In this document: piece by piece, positions 18,871 to 27,823 of the stretch | Position numbering within the stretch: the first letter of the stretch is position 1 | How the letters are laid out: every line of letters begins with the position of its first letter | Origin: Rhizobiales bacterium 32-66-11 | GTDB lineage: Bacteria > Pseudomonadota > Alphaproteobacteria > Rhizobiales > Xanthobacteraceae | Reading direction: 5' to 3' | Length of the DNA: 49,431 bases | Assembly (NCBI GenBank): GCA_002304505.1 | Contig: NCEH01000080.1 | Location: forward strand, 1 to 49,431 | Made by a program: the position numbers and the translations under genes | Notes under the pieces: generated by a model | What the model was told of the DNA's origin: nothing | What the model saw: only the letters and a program-made list of their open reading frames with translations | Databases searched by the model: none

Positions 18871-19593
18871 TCAGCAGATATATTGCGCGCCGTTGGCGGT
18901 CAGCGTCGAGCCGGTGATGAAGCCGGCATCGTCGGCGGCCAGGAACACCACGCAGCGGGCGATATCCTCCGGCTCGCCCAGGCGTCCGACCGGGATGGTC
19001 GCGACGATCTTCTCCAGCGCATCGGCGGGGACCGCGCGCACCATTTCGGTGGCGATATAGCCCGGCGCGATGGCGTTGACGGTGACGCCGACCTTGGCGC
19101 CTTCCTGCGCCAGCGCCTTCACGAAGCCGATCTCGCCGGCCTTGGCGGCGGAATAATTGGTCTGGCCGAACTGGCCCTTCTGCCCGTTGATGGACGAGAT
19201 GCAGACGACGCGGCCGAACTTGCGCGCGCGCATGCCCTCGATGACCTGACGGGTCATGTTGAACAGGCTGTTGAGATTGGTATTGATGACGGCGTTCCAC
19301 TGCTCGAACGTCATGCGGTGCAACTGCCCGTCGCGGGTGATGCCGGCATTGTTCACCAGCACGTCCACCGGGCCGACCTCGGCCTCCACCTTGGCAACGC
19401 CGGCCTTGCAGGCCTCGAAATCGGAGACGTCCCATTTGAAGGCGGGAATGCCGGTCTTGGCGGTGAAAGCCTCGGCTGCCGCATCATTGCCGGCATAATT
19501 GGCTGCCACCTGATAGCCCGCCGCCTTGAGGGCGATGGAGATCGCTTCGCCGATCCCGCGGGTTCCCCCAGTCACCAGTGCGACACGCGCCAT
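18871..19593 (-). CDS. phaB: Acetoacetyl-CoA reductase (PHB pathway)
   Basis: NADPH-dependent reduction of acetoacetyl-CoA to (R)-3-hydroxybutyryl-CoA, the second step of polyhydroxybutyrate synthesis. The 240-residue SDR has VALVTGGTRGIGEAI (cofactor loop), DVLVNNAGITRDG, NTNLNSLFNMTRQVIEGM, CISSINGQKGQFGQTNYSAAKAGEIGF (catalytic Ser, Tyr and Lys as S-x12-YxxxK), VNAIAPGYIATEMV, and the closing ITGSTLTANGAQYI. The Q-x-G-Q-xNYSAAKAG wording separates PhaB from FabG. The ATG at 19593 is followed by MARVALVTGG, as expected. It lies downstream of phaA on the same strand, but a strong phaA terminator and a 400-base gap separate them, so it likely has its own promoter. Confidence 0.95.
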   Translation of the reverse strand: MARVALVTGGTRGIGEAISIALKAAGYQVAANYAGNDAAAEAFTAKTGIPAFKWDVSDFEACKAGVAKVEAEVGPVDVLVNNAGITRDGQLHRMTFEQWNAVINTNLNSLFNMTRQVIEGMRARKFGRVVCISSINGQKGQFGQTNYSAAKAGEIGFVKALAQEGAKVGVTVNAIAPGYIATEMVRAVPADALEKIVATIPVGRLGEPEDIARCVVFLAADDAGFITGSTLTANGAQYIC

Positions 19594-19923
19594 GTTCGTC
19601 TCCCTCTTCGTTCGTCTTCTGCCGAGGCCGCGTTGGTGCAGCCTTTCTCATACCTGCCGGGCCACGGCTGAGCCGCGCGCCGACCGTTCGCATATTGCCC
19701 CGCTTCGTTCGAGTATTTCCGCCGCGTCCTGCTGCCGCGCCGGAAACCGGGATCGAATCGGTGCAATCTTTCCTTACGCCGGCAACCGTGACCGATGAAA
19801 GGAAGAGGAGCTATCCCCTTAGCGATGATCGTTTCCGCTCGGTTTGATTCATCCCAAGGGAATTCGCTTTAGGCGGGAAAAAATCCGCCCTGCAACGGGG
19901 CCGGCGGGATCATGATAACGAAA
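19594..19923. other. phaA-phaB intergenic region, no gene seen
   Basis: About 330 bases upstream of phaB (minus strand) contain no convincing gene. A moderately A/T-rich section at about 19780-19890 is the likely phaB promoter region. I see no repeat or RNA here besides the phaA terminator just beyond it. Confidence 0.5.
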
Positions 19924-19947
19924 ACGCCCGGACACAGGTCCGGGCGT
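19918..19947 (-). terminator. Rho-independent terminator of phaA
   Basis: On the minus strand, a perfect 10-bp stem (acgcccggac at 19924-19933 with gtccgggcgt at 19938-19947), a 4-base loop, then ttttcgtt. It lies about 50 bases after the phaA stop and insulates phaB from phaA transcription. Confidence 0.92.
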
Positions 19948-19999
19948 CGTCGCACTCAAGGGGGCGGCCGGCGGTCTTTCACCGGCCGCGCACAGCCGC

Positions 20000-21379
<1,380 letters not shown>

Positions 21380-21387
21380 TTAACCTC

Positions 21388-22047
21388 ATGGCAGTTGAGG
21401 AAACGGATGACCGGACAATGGCCAAGACGCAAGAGCCAGTCACCATCAAGAAATACGCCAATCGCCGTTTGTATAATACGGGCACAAGCACGTATGTGAC
21501 GCTCGAAGACCTCGCCACCATGGTGAAGGAAGGCGAGGATTTCGTCGTATACGATGCGAAGAATGGGGACGACATCACCCATTCGGTGCTGACGCAGATC
21601 ATCTTCGAGCAGGAAAACAAGGGGCAGAACCTTCTGCCCATCGCATTCCTGCGCCAGATCATCCGCTTCTACGGCGACAGCATGCAGATGATGGTGCCTC
21701 GCTACCTGGAAATGTCGATCGACAGCTTCACGAAGGAACAGGGCAAGTTTCGCGACCAGTACGCGAAGACGCTGACCAATTCGCCGCTCACCGGCTCGCC
21801 TTTGCCGGGCACGCCGTTCGGCGGATTTGATGAGCATGTGCGGCGGAACATGGAAATGTTCGAGCGCGCCTTCAACATCTTCCTGCCCTTCCCGAAGGGG
21901 GAGGCCGGCGAGCCGCCGGCGCCCGCCGCTCCGGCCGCGCCCGAGAGCGCCGCGGACGATCTGGAAGCCCTGAAGCGGCAGATGCTGGACATGCAGCAGA
22001 AGCTGGAAAAGTTGGTGTCCAAGCCGGACACGTCCGGCAATTCCTGA
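21388..22047 (+). CDS. phaR: Polyhydroxyalkanoate synthesis repressor PhaR
   Basis: DNA- and PHB-binding repressor of phasin and PHB genes. The 219-residue protein carries the PHB/PHA accumulation DNA-binding domain (about residues 17-75): TIKKYANRRLYNTGTSTYVTLEDLATMVKEGEDFVVYDA, where KYANRRLYNT is the signature, then DITHSVLTQIIFEQENKGQNLLPIAFLRQIIRFYGDSMQ of the second PhaR domain. A Pro/Ala-rich linker follows and then a C-terminal helix DDLEALKRQMLDMQQKLEKLV likely to coil. I took the ATG at 21388; the ATG at 21418 (MAKTQEP) is equally credible and preserves all domains. Divergent from phaA. The stop codon sits inside a 28-bp tandem duplication. Confidence 0.92.
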   Translation: MAVEETDDRTMAKTQEPVTIKKYANRRLYNTGTSTYVTLEDLATMVKEGEDFVVYDAKNGDDITHSVLTQIIFEQENKGQNLLPIAFLRQIIRFYGDSMQMMVPRYLEMSIDSFTKEQGKFRDQYAKTLTNSPLTGSPLPGTPFGGFDEHVRRNMEMFERAFNIFLPFPKGEAGEPPAPAAPAAPESAADDLEALKRQMLDMQQKLEKLVSKPDTSGNS

Positions 22048-22079
22048 AACCCCGGATACGTCCGGCAATTCCTGAAACC
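22024..22079. repeat. 28-bp tandem duplication over the phaR stop codon
   Basis: The unit starting ccgga(c/t)acgtccggca is present at 22024-22051 and again at 22052-22079 with one mismatch. The first copy encodes the PhaR C-terminal residues and stop; the second is a noncoding echo. It is a recent slippage-type duplication. Confidence 0.85.
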
Positions 22080-22314
22080 GACGCCGGCATGGCCGCAGGG
22101 CTGTGCCGGCCTTGAGCGTAGACGCGGTCGCGCCCCCAGAGGGAGCGATCCCGGCCCGGAGGCGTTTGCCCTCCCTGCCGCCAGCATTTCCCGCCCGCCT
22201 GCATGCCCGGATGGCGTCGCAATTCCAAGCGATGTCCAGGGAGCGGAGGCGCCGCCGGTTCGCCTCTGCTGATTTGGCAGCCCCCGTCACCAGCCCCCTC
22301 ACCGAACGGTCGCG

Positions 22315-24021
22315 TCACCAGAAGGTGGAGACCGCCATCGGTTTCGCCAGGCCCGTGAGCGCGCCTTGGATGAGGTCGCAGCCGGCGGCGGTCAACATAC
22401 CCGCCGTATCCTCGTCCTGAACCCATTCCGCGACGGTCGTGATGCCCAGCTGGCGCGCGAGCTGGATCAGGGCTTCGACGAACGCCCGATCGTCCGCGGA
22501 TTGCGCCATATGCATGATGAAGCTGCCATCGATCTTCACCATGTCGACGCCGAGGCTGCGCAGGTTTCGGAACGAAGTGGAGCCGGCGCCGAAATCGTCG
22601 ATGGCGACCTTCGCCCCGGTCGAGCGGGCCAGTTCCACGAAAGTGCGGGCGGCATTGAGATCGTGGACCGCGACCGATTCCGTCAGTTCCAGCACCAGCC
22701 GGGCGCCGACGTCGGGGGTCACTTCGGCTGCGAACAGGCGCATCCATTCCCGATCGGCGATGGAGGAGGGCGAGACATTCACCGACAGGTGCAGGTCGGG
22801 GGCCTCGCGCATCGCCGCCACCACCAGCCGCAGCACGCGCCGGTCGAGCACGCCCATCAGGCCCAGCGCCTCGGCGGTCGCAATGATGCTGCCGGTCTCG
22901 TGGGGATTGTCGTTCGGGCCGGGCGAAATGCGCGCGAGGGCCTCGTAGAAGACCACCGCCCGCGATTGCGCATTGGCCACCGGTTGGAGGGCGATGGTCA
23001 CGCGCTTCTCGTTCAGCGCCTTGACGATGTCTTCGGCGATTTTCAGATTGGTCCGGCGGCGCCCGTCGCGGACCGCGTCGCGCTCATAGATATGGACCGA
23101 GCCGCGCTCGCGCTTCTTGGCGCGCTCGTGCGCTTCCTGTGCGCGCGCCACCATATGCGCGCCGGTTATGGCGCGCAGCGGCGCCACGGCCGCGCCGATG
23201 GTGACGCTGACGGGTATGGGCCCCGCGCTGGTATCGACCGGCGTATCGCGCACATGAGCAATCAGGGCCTCGCAGAGGTCCAGGAGCGTCTGCGGATCGA
23301 TGCCGCGCGCGAGCAGGGCGAACTTGTTGCCGGAGAAGCGCGCGAGCACATCCGATCCGCGCACCCGCGTGCGCAGCCGCGCGGCCACCTGGCCGATGGT
23401 CTGGTCCGCGATCTCGAAGCCGAAGCTGTCGTTCATGCGGCCGAGATAATCGATGCCGATCAGGATCAGCGCCCAATTGGTATGGGTGGTTTCGACCGCC
23501 TTGATATGATCGGAAAGGATATCCATCAGGCGGCTGCGGGTCACGAGCCCGGTCAGCGGGTCGATATGGCCGCCGTGGAGGGCATGCGTGCTCTTGGGCA
23601 CCTCGCCGATGACGTGGAGCGTGCCGAGCGCGTGGCTCGGTCGTCCGTCCGGTCCGCCGAACCAGCGGCCGTTGTCCACCACCCAGATCAGCCGGCCTTC
23701 CGGACTGGAGCCGAGCTGGAGCTGATAGGAGGAATCATAAGGCGCGCCGTCTCCGACCTCGCGGAACGGCGCGTGCAGCAGGGACTTGCGGCCCGTGGCG
23801 GCGCCCGCAGCGGCGCGGCAGTATTCGTCGAAGACGCGGCCGGTGGAAAATAGACGTACGGCTTCGCCACCAAGAATTTTGGTTGCGTTTTCGCTCCAGA
23901 GTATCTCGTCAGTTGCAATGTCCCAGCGATAGCCAACGCATTCGAGGGCACTCATGAAACCAATGATATCGGAAGGAGCGGGTCCCAGGCCGGCGGAACC
24001 ATTCTCCCCGTTGCAGGACAT
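22315..24021 (-). CDS. PAS-GGDEF(degenerate)-EAL protein, predicted c-di-GMP phosphodiesterase
   Basis: 568 residues from the ATG at 24021. Residues about 27-140 form a PAS-like sensor (CVGYRWDIATDEILWSENATKIL). Residues about 150-315 form a GGDEF-type domain opening with DPLTGLVTRSRLMDIL, but its active-site loop is SGNKF (230-234), so cyclase activity is not expected. Residues about 330-568 are an EAL domain with its catalytic set: the EAL at 360-362, NVSPSS (Asn 415), LELTES (Glu), IDDFGAGSTS (474-483), VKIDG (Lys 496), TVAEW (Glu) and a late Gln in LIQG. It probably hydrolyses c-di-GMP, with the degenerate GGDEF acting as a GTP sensor (inference). No transmembrane segment is seen. Starts at 24144 and 23955 are alternatives. 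It is downstream of and convergent with phaR. Confidence 0.85.
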   Translation of the reverse strand: MSCNGENGSAGLGPAPSDIIGFMSALECVGYRWDIATDEILWSENATKILGGEAVRLFSTGRVFDEYCRAAAGAATGRKSLLHAPFREVGDGAPYDSSYQLQLGSSPEGRLIWVVDNGRWFGGPDGRPSHALGTLHVIGEVPKSTHALHGGHIDPLTGLVTRSRLMDILSDHIKAVETTHTNWALILIGIDYLGRMNDSFGFEIADQTIGQVAARLRTRVRGSDVLARFSGNKFALLARGIDPQTLLDLCEALIAHVRDTPVDTSAGPIPVSVTIGAAVAPLRAITGAHMVARAQEAHERAKKRERGSVHIYERDAVRDGRRRTNLKIAEDIVKALNEKRVTIALQPVANAQSRAVVFYEALARISPGPNDNPHETGSIIATAEALGLMGVLDRRVLRLVVAAMREAPDLHLSVNVSPSSIADREWMRLFAAEVTPDVGARLVLELTESVAVHDLNAARTFVELARSTGAKVAIDDFGAGSTSFRNLRSLGVDMVKIDGSFIMHMAQSADDRAFVEALIQLARQLGITTVAEWVQDEDTAGMLTAAGCDLIQGALTGLAKPMAVSTFW

Positions 24022-24147
24022 CCCGGCGTCGTCGTCTTGTCCTGCCACGGTTGCCCACCTCTGCCTGGCCGAACCCTCAAGGGTTGCTCTGCTCAGGTCA
24101 ACCCCGCGATCACCTAACCGTGTCCGGTGACTATCACACGACACTTT

Positions 24148-24552
24148 TCAGTTTGCGCGCGGCTCGACGCTGAAATCACGCTGCGCGACGCGCACCGAAA
24201 CGGAAAACCCAGCCGCCACGTCCAGCAGCATGATGCATAGCAGAAGCGCGAAAACCGAAGTTCCTGCCTGCGGCACCAGCAAAAATTCGACCACGCCGCC
24301 GACAAACACCAGCATCGAGAGCATGTGGTCCACTAAAGAGCGGGAAGAGACTCGGGTGGACTTGAGGATCTCGAAAAACAGGATGAACAGGCTGAATGCG
24401 ATAAATGCGTCCGCGATGGTGATCTGCCAGACCGCGCCTGACATCATCGCGAACGCGCCGAGGGTGGCGTGCCAATCCAGGCCGGGAGTCAGGAAGCAGA
24501 AGATGTTGTAGATGGCGAGTGGAACAATCAGCAGCGGAATCGGCGTCAGCAT
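24148..24552 (-). CDS. Small conserved membrane protein, four helices, unknown function
   Basis: A 134-residue protein that is almost all membrane: helices at about residues 4-22 (PIPLLIVPLAIYNIFCFL), 30-50 (LGAFAMMSGAVWQITIADAF), 52-66 (AFSLFILFFEILK), 76-96 (HMLSMLVFVGGVVEFLLVP) and 98-118 (GTSVFALLLCIMLLDVAAGF), then a short polar tail VRVAQRDFSVEPRAN. I recognise it as a recurring Rhizobiales hypothetical but cannot assign a family or function. It immediately precedes the GGDEF/EAL gene on the same strand, so the two may form an operon. Its ATG at 24552 has a ggaggaa-type SD (ttcctccc on the plus strand). Confidence 0.75.
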   Translation of the reverse strand: MLTPIPLLIVPLAIYNIFCFLTPGLDWHATLGAFAMMSGAVWQITIADAFIAFSLFILFFEILKSTRVSSRSLVDHMLSMLVFVGGVVEFLLVPQAGTSVFALLLCIMLLDVAAGFSVSVRVAQRDFSVEPRAN

Positions 24553-25027
24553 TGCTTGTTCCTCCCCCCGGCGTCACCGGGCGTGGAAAATGCACTGGCC
24601 CGGCTGAGTTGGATGGGTCGCATATTCCCACGGAAATGTCACCGTCCTCGCCATGTGCGAATGCGACTTCTGTGCCCGATCAAAGACTTGGCTAAGAATG
24701 GCTTGCAATCGCCAAGCGCAGGGCGCGGATCGCGGCTGACGGTGGCGGGGTGACCCGCGCTTGCGGCCTTCGCCGCCAAATGTCGCATCCGCGTGCTTTT
24801 TGCGTCGTCCAAGCGCGTGTTGCGTCGTCCAAACGCGTGGCGACCGGAGGCGATCCCCTCTAAGCGGGGCGTCCTGCCGGTGCGGCGCGCTGGATCCGCC
24901 GCGCGTGCCGCCTGTGCGGTGCACCCTCTTGCGTGCGGTGCGCCCTCTTGGGGCAGGCCGTGCCGTCTGCGCAGGCCTTGCGTCGAGGCGGCGCCCGCGG
25001 GGTCGCGCGCGCCAGCCTAGAGCGTGC
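24553..25027. other. Gene-free gap with two short tandem repeats
   Basis: No SD-led gene or recognisable domain is seen in 475 bases. Two unrelated tandem duplications are present: a 20-base unit at 24801-24820 and 24821-24840 (two mismatches, tgcgtcgtcc core), and a 19-base unit at 24915-24933 and 24934-24952 (tgcggtgc core). The rpmF terminator, if intrinsic, is not obvious. Confidence 0.6.
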
Positions 25028-25213
25028 TCAGGCTTCGGCCTTGGGCTTCAGGATCTGACGGCCGCGATACATGCCGGTCTTCGGGTCGAGGTGATGCGGG
25101 CGACGCAGTTCGCCGGAATCCTTATCCTCGACATAGGTCGGCTGCTTCAGCGCATCGGCCGAGCGACGCATACCGCGGCGGGACGGCGAGGTTTTTCTCT
25201 TAGGGACGGCCAT
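25028..25213 (-). CDS. rpmF: 50S ribosomal protein L32
   Basis: 61 residues: [20 protein letters not shown], then [10 protein letters not shown] and a C-terminal segment with [22 protein letters not shown]. The [17 protein letters not shown] start is diagnostic of L32. Like many alphaproteobacterial L32 proteins it lacks the four zinc-binding cysteines found elsewhere. It starts at the ATG 25213; an upstream ATG would add only Met-Asp. It forms a lone minus-strand gene divergent from the parvulin isomerase, with a 264-base gap (25214-25477) that holds no other gene and probably both promoters. Confidence 0.97.
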   Translation of the reverse strand: MAVPKRKTSPSRRGMRRSADALKQPTYVEDKDSGELRRPHHLDPKTGMYRGRQILKPKAEA

Positions 25214-25477
25214 GTCCAAACTCCGGGAAAACGACCAAACTCATTGCGCCTGCGGCGAAGGTCCGCGCAGGCTAGCGAAACCAAAATCTCGATTGGAGGG
25301 GCGCCTTATACAGGTTTGCGCGACGGAGCGAAAGGCCCCCGCCGGCAAATTCTGGTGCGTGCGATTTCCTCGCATTTGGCACGCCCGTGCCGCACGAATG
25401 CCCACTTGCCACGCGAAGGGACCTGGGCGAGGGTGCGCGCCGCTTCGGGCACCCGCAAGAATTTAAGGACCTCGGAC

Positions 25478-26431
25478 ATGATGCGTTCCGCTCCTACCGC
25501 CGCAATGGCGCTCGCGCTGACGGCCTTCGCCTTTGGCGGCGCGGCCTCGGCCCAGACGCCGGCCCCGGCGCCCGCCGCTGCTGCCGCCGCTCCTGCGGTC
25601 GCCGCCGGGACGCCCGCCGGCGACGCGATCGTGGCGACCGTCAACGGCACGCCCATCCGCGCCAGCGAAGTGGCCATTGCCGAGGAAGACATCGGCCCCG
25701 GCCTGCCCCAGGTCCAGGGCGCGGCGCGGCGCGAATATGTGCTGTCCTTCCTTACCGACATGACCCTGCTTGCCAAGGCCGCCGAGGCGCAGAAGCTGGA
25801 CCAGACCGAAGACTTCAAGCTGCGCATGGATTATTCGCGCACCAAGGCCCTGATGGAAGCGCTGATGGGCGCCGAGGCCAAGAAGGCCGTGACGGAAGAG
25901 GCCAAGAAGGCGACCTACGAAGAGTTCGTGAAGGCCAGCAAGCCGGAAATCGAAGTGCGCGCCCGCCACATTCTGGTGGATAGCGAGGCCAAGGCCAAGG
26001 AAATCGCCGCCAAGGCCAAGGCCGGCGAGGACTTTGCCAAGCTCGCCAAGGAAAACTCCAAGGACAGCGCGGAAGACGGCGGCGACCTTGGCTATTTCAC
26101 CAAGGAACAGATGGTGCCGGAATTCGCCGACGCCGCGTTTAAGCTCGAAAAGGGCCAGATCTCCGACCCGGTGAAGAGCCAGTTCGGCTGGCACGTCATC
26201 AAGCTGGAAGACAAGCGCACCAAGCCCGTGCCGACCTATGACCAGGTCTCCGACCAGATCGACCAGTATCTGATCCGCAAGGCCCAGGGCGATCTCGTCA
26301 CCAAGCTGCGCGCCGAGGCGAAGATCGAGCGTGCGGCGCCGCCGGCCGGTGCTGCGCCTGCCCCCGCGGGTGCTGCGCCTGCCGCGCCCGCGACGCCTGC
26401 CCCTGCGACGCCTGCCCCCGCCGCCAAGTGA
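25478..26431 (+). CDS. Periplasmic parvulin-type peptidyl-prolyl isomerase (PrsA/SurA-like)
   Basis: A 317-residue exported chaperone-isomerase. The signal peptide spans about residues 1-25 (AAMALALTAFAFGGAASAQ, cleavage ASA-Q), followed by an Ala/Pro spacer, an N-terminal helical substrate-binding region (about 48-150, with ATVNGTPIRASEVAIAEEDI and a YVLSFLTDMTLLAKAAEAQ helix), the parvulin domain (about 155-252: VRARHILVDSEAKAKEIAAKAKAGEDFAKLAKENSKD, GGDLGYFTKEQMVPEFADAAFKLEKGQISDPVKSQFGWHVIKLED), and an Ala/Pro-rich tail with repeated TPAPA. It helps outer-membrane and secreted proteins fold. An aagga SD precedes the ATG at 25478. It is monocistronic and ends before a strong terminator. 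Confidence 0.93.
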   Translation: MMRSAPTAAMALALTAFAFGGAASAQTPAPAPAAAAAAPAVAAGTPAGDAIVATVNGTPIRASEVAIAEEDIGPGLPQVQGAARREYVLSFLTDMTLLAKAAEAQKLDQTEDFKLRMDYSRTKALMEALMGAEAKKAVTEEAKKATYEEFVKASKPEIEVRARHILVDSEAKAKEIAAKAKAGEDFAKLAKENSKDSAEDGGDLGYFTKEQMVPEFADAAFKLEKGQISDPVKSQFGWHVIKLEDKRTKPVPTYDQVSDQIDQYLIRKAQGDLVTKLRAEAKIERAAPPAGAAPAPAGAAPAAPATPAPATPAPAAK

Positions 26432-26476
26432 GGGGTGGCCGGGATCGCCCGGCGGTTTTCCTGAATATGAATGGCG

Positions 26477-26508
26477 CGCCGTCCGGATCTTCCGGGCGGC
26501 GTTTTCTT
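26477..26508 (+). terminator. Rho-independent terminator after the parvulin gene
   Basis: An 11-bp stem (cgccgtccgga 26477-26487 with tccgggcggcg 26491-26501, one G-U pair), a 3-base loop, followed by ttttcttt. Confidence 0.88.
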
Positions 26509-26542
26509 TGTGTTGTAGCGGTTTAAGACGGGGCGAGCCCGC

Positions 26543-26965
26543 TCAGGCCGGGATCCCGAGCGCCTTGCGCAAGGCAAGGCTGCGCGCCGTGCGCTCGGCT
26601 GCGGCGAGGGGCGCGCGCGTGCCGTGTCCGAACACCGGGCCGGGCCAGGCCGCATCCCCGGGGTTGCGGCCGACCACATGCACGTGAAGCTGCGACACCA
26701 CATTTCCCAGCGCCGCCACATTCAGCTTGGCGCAGCCGCTGATGGCCTTGAGCGCAGCGCTGGCGGCGGAAATCTCGTCCATCAGGGTGCGCCGATCCTC
26801 CGGCGGCAGGTCGATGATCTCGCTCGCGCCCGCGCGGCGGGGCACGAGAACGAGCCAGGGGAAGCGGGAATCGTCGACCAAGCGAACGTGGCACAGCGGG
26901 AGATCCCCGAGGGCGGGGCCGTCGGAGGCGAGCCGGGGATCGATATGGAAGAGGGATCTGGACAT
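26543..26965 (-). CDS. HIT-family hydrolase (diadenosine tetraphosphate hydrolase-like)
   Basis: A 140-residue nucleotide hydrolase/transferase of the histidine-triad superfamily. It shows HIDPRLASDGPALGDLPLCHVRLVDDSRFPWLVLVPRR (strands 1-2), IIDLPPEDRRTLMDEISAASAALK (helix), AKLNVAALGNVVSQLHVHVVGRNPGD with the triad QLHVHVVGR near 91-99, and a C-terminal helix. The HVHVV form of the triad, and WPGPVFG just after it, fit the HIT subfamily found in Alphaproteobacteria. Substrate is probably a nucleotide di- or polyphosphate. Starts at ATG 26965, convergent with the parvulin gene and divergent from ffs. Confidence 0.92.
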   Translation of the reverse strand: MSRSLFHIDPRLASDGPALGDLPLCHVRLVDDSRFPWLVLVPRRAGASEIIDLPPEDRRTLMDEISAASAALKAISGCAKLNVAALGNVVSQLHVHVVGRNPGDAAWPGPVFGHGTRAPLAAAERTARSLALRKALGIPA

Positions 26966-27155
26966 GACCCCACTTGAGCTTGCGCCTTCGCGAAGGGCAA
27001 GCGATCAGGAGATGTGCACGAAAAGGTGAACAGCCCCAGCCCCGTCGGCCGGTCGTGCGCGGTCGGAGAGATCGGCGCCGGCGTCCGAGGGGCGTCATCC
27101 GCAAGAAAGAGAGCCGGCGCGCTTGCCAAGCGGCGCGTGGCCGACGATATAGGGC

Positions 27156-27258
27156 CCGGGAGGTTGGCGGTGGACGAGCCACTCGCCAACCGGGTCAGGT
27201 CCGGAAGGAAGCAGCCCCAACGAGACCGTCTCGGGTTGCCGATCAGCCTCCCACCTTT
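27156..27258 (+). ncRNA. ffs: Signal recognition particle 4.5S RNA (small bacterial type)
   Basis: The SRP domain IV core is present: ggtcaggtccggaaggaagc at 27194-27213, followed by agccccaacgagaccgtctcgg. The 5' gggagg (27158-27163) pairs with 3' cctccc (27247-27252), and the internal helices around gttggc and gccaac also close, giving the usual hairpin about 97 bases long. The RNA ends in ccaccttttcttt, a U-tract terminator at 27251-27263. It binds Ffh to target nascent membrane proteins. The ffs then dnaX then ybaB order is classic for proteobacteria. Confidence 0.95.
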
Positions 27259-27334
27259 TCTTTGCATCGCCTGAAGTCCCGCGCCGCCGGGTGCCGCATG
27301 GCACCGGCCCGCCGGTCCGGGTGGGGAGGCGCCT

Positions 27335-27559
27335 ATGTGGGCCATCGCGGTCATCCTGCTGAACGCCCTGTCTGGCCCCGAGGCCCATGTGGTCACCAAG
27401 GCGGGTCTCTTCACGAGCGAGGACAGCTGCAAGGCCGGGTTGGCCGCCGGCGTGCCGGCGCGGCTGGAGGGCGAGGCGGTCCAGCAATTCAAGGACGGCT
27501 ATCGCCGTTTTGTCTGCGTGCGGGTGGGCGGGGCCGATCTGTTTCAGCGGGCGAAATGA
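27335..27559 (+). CDS. Small hypothetical protein between ffs and dnaX
   Basis: 74 residues: a short hydrophobic N terminus (WAIAVILLNALSG, possible signal or anchor), then a small soluble region with two cysteines (SEDSCKAGLAAG and RRFVCVRVGG), spaced 29 residues apart. A ggggaggcgcct SD precedes the ATG at 27335 at good spacing. Homologues of this size and pattern, with a TFxSxxxCxxA-like segment, are recalled as frequent small periplasmic proteins of Rhizobiales; no function is known. The two cysteines could form a disulfide if exported. It is followed by an imperfect hairpin (27560-27589) and then a parS site. Confidence 0.65.
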   Translation: MWAIAVILLNALSGPEAHVVTKAGLFTSEDSCKAGLAAGVPARLEGEAVQQFKDGYRRFVCVRVGGADLFQRAK

Positions 27560-27628
27560 GTTTTGGTCGCCTCCGGGGCGGCCAAAACGCCCGCCGGAGG
27601 CGCCGGAAACCCTATGGTTTCCGCAAAA

Positions 27629-27644
27629 TGTTTCACGTGAAACA
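27629..27644. other. parS centromere site (ParB-binding), copy 2
   Basis: A second perfect TGTTTCACGTGAAACA, in the gap between the 74-residue gene and dnaX. The core is a palindrome, but the flanks give it direction: 27625-27656 is the exact reverse complement of 18736-18767 around copy 1. The pair is therefore an inverted repeat spaced 8.9 kb apart. Confidence 0.95.
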
Positions 27645-27823
27645 ATGGCTTAGCGCGGACGAACAGCGGTTTCCTGGGTCTTCTCCGCGCCTCTCCGCCC
27701 GATGACATCGCCAATTCGGGCGAACGTTCGTCTAGAAATATCCGCCGCATCCCAGGCTGGGGGCGAACCGGCGCCGCGTGCCAAAAATCGCTGCGCCGGC
27801 CGCCCGGAATGGTATGAAGAGGC

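Noticed and set aside
27560..27589. Imperfect hairpin after the 74-residue gene, considered as a terminator
   Set aside because: No U-tract follows on the plus strand, so an intrinsic terminator is not supported.
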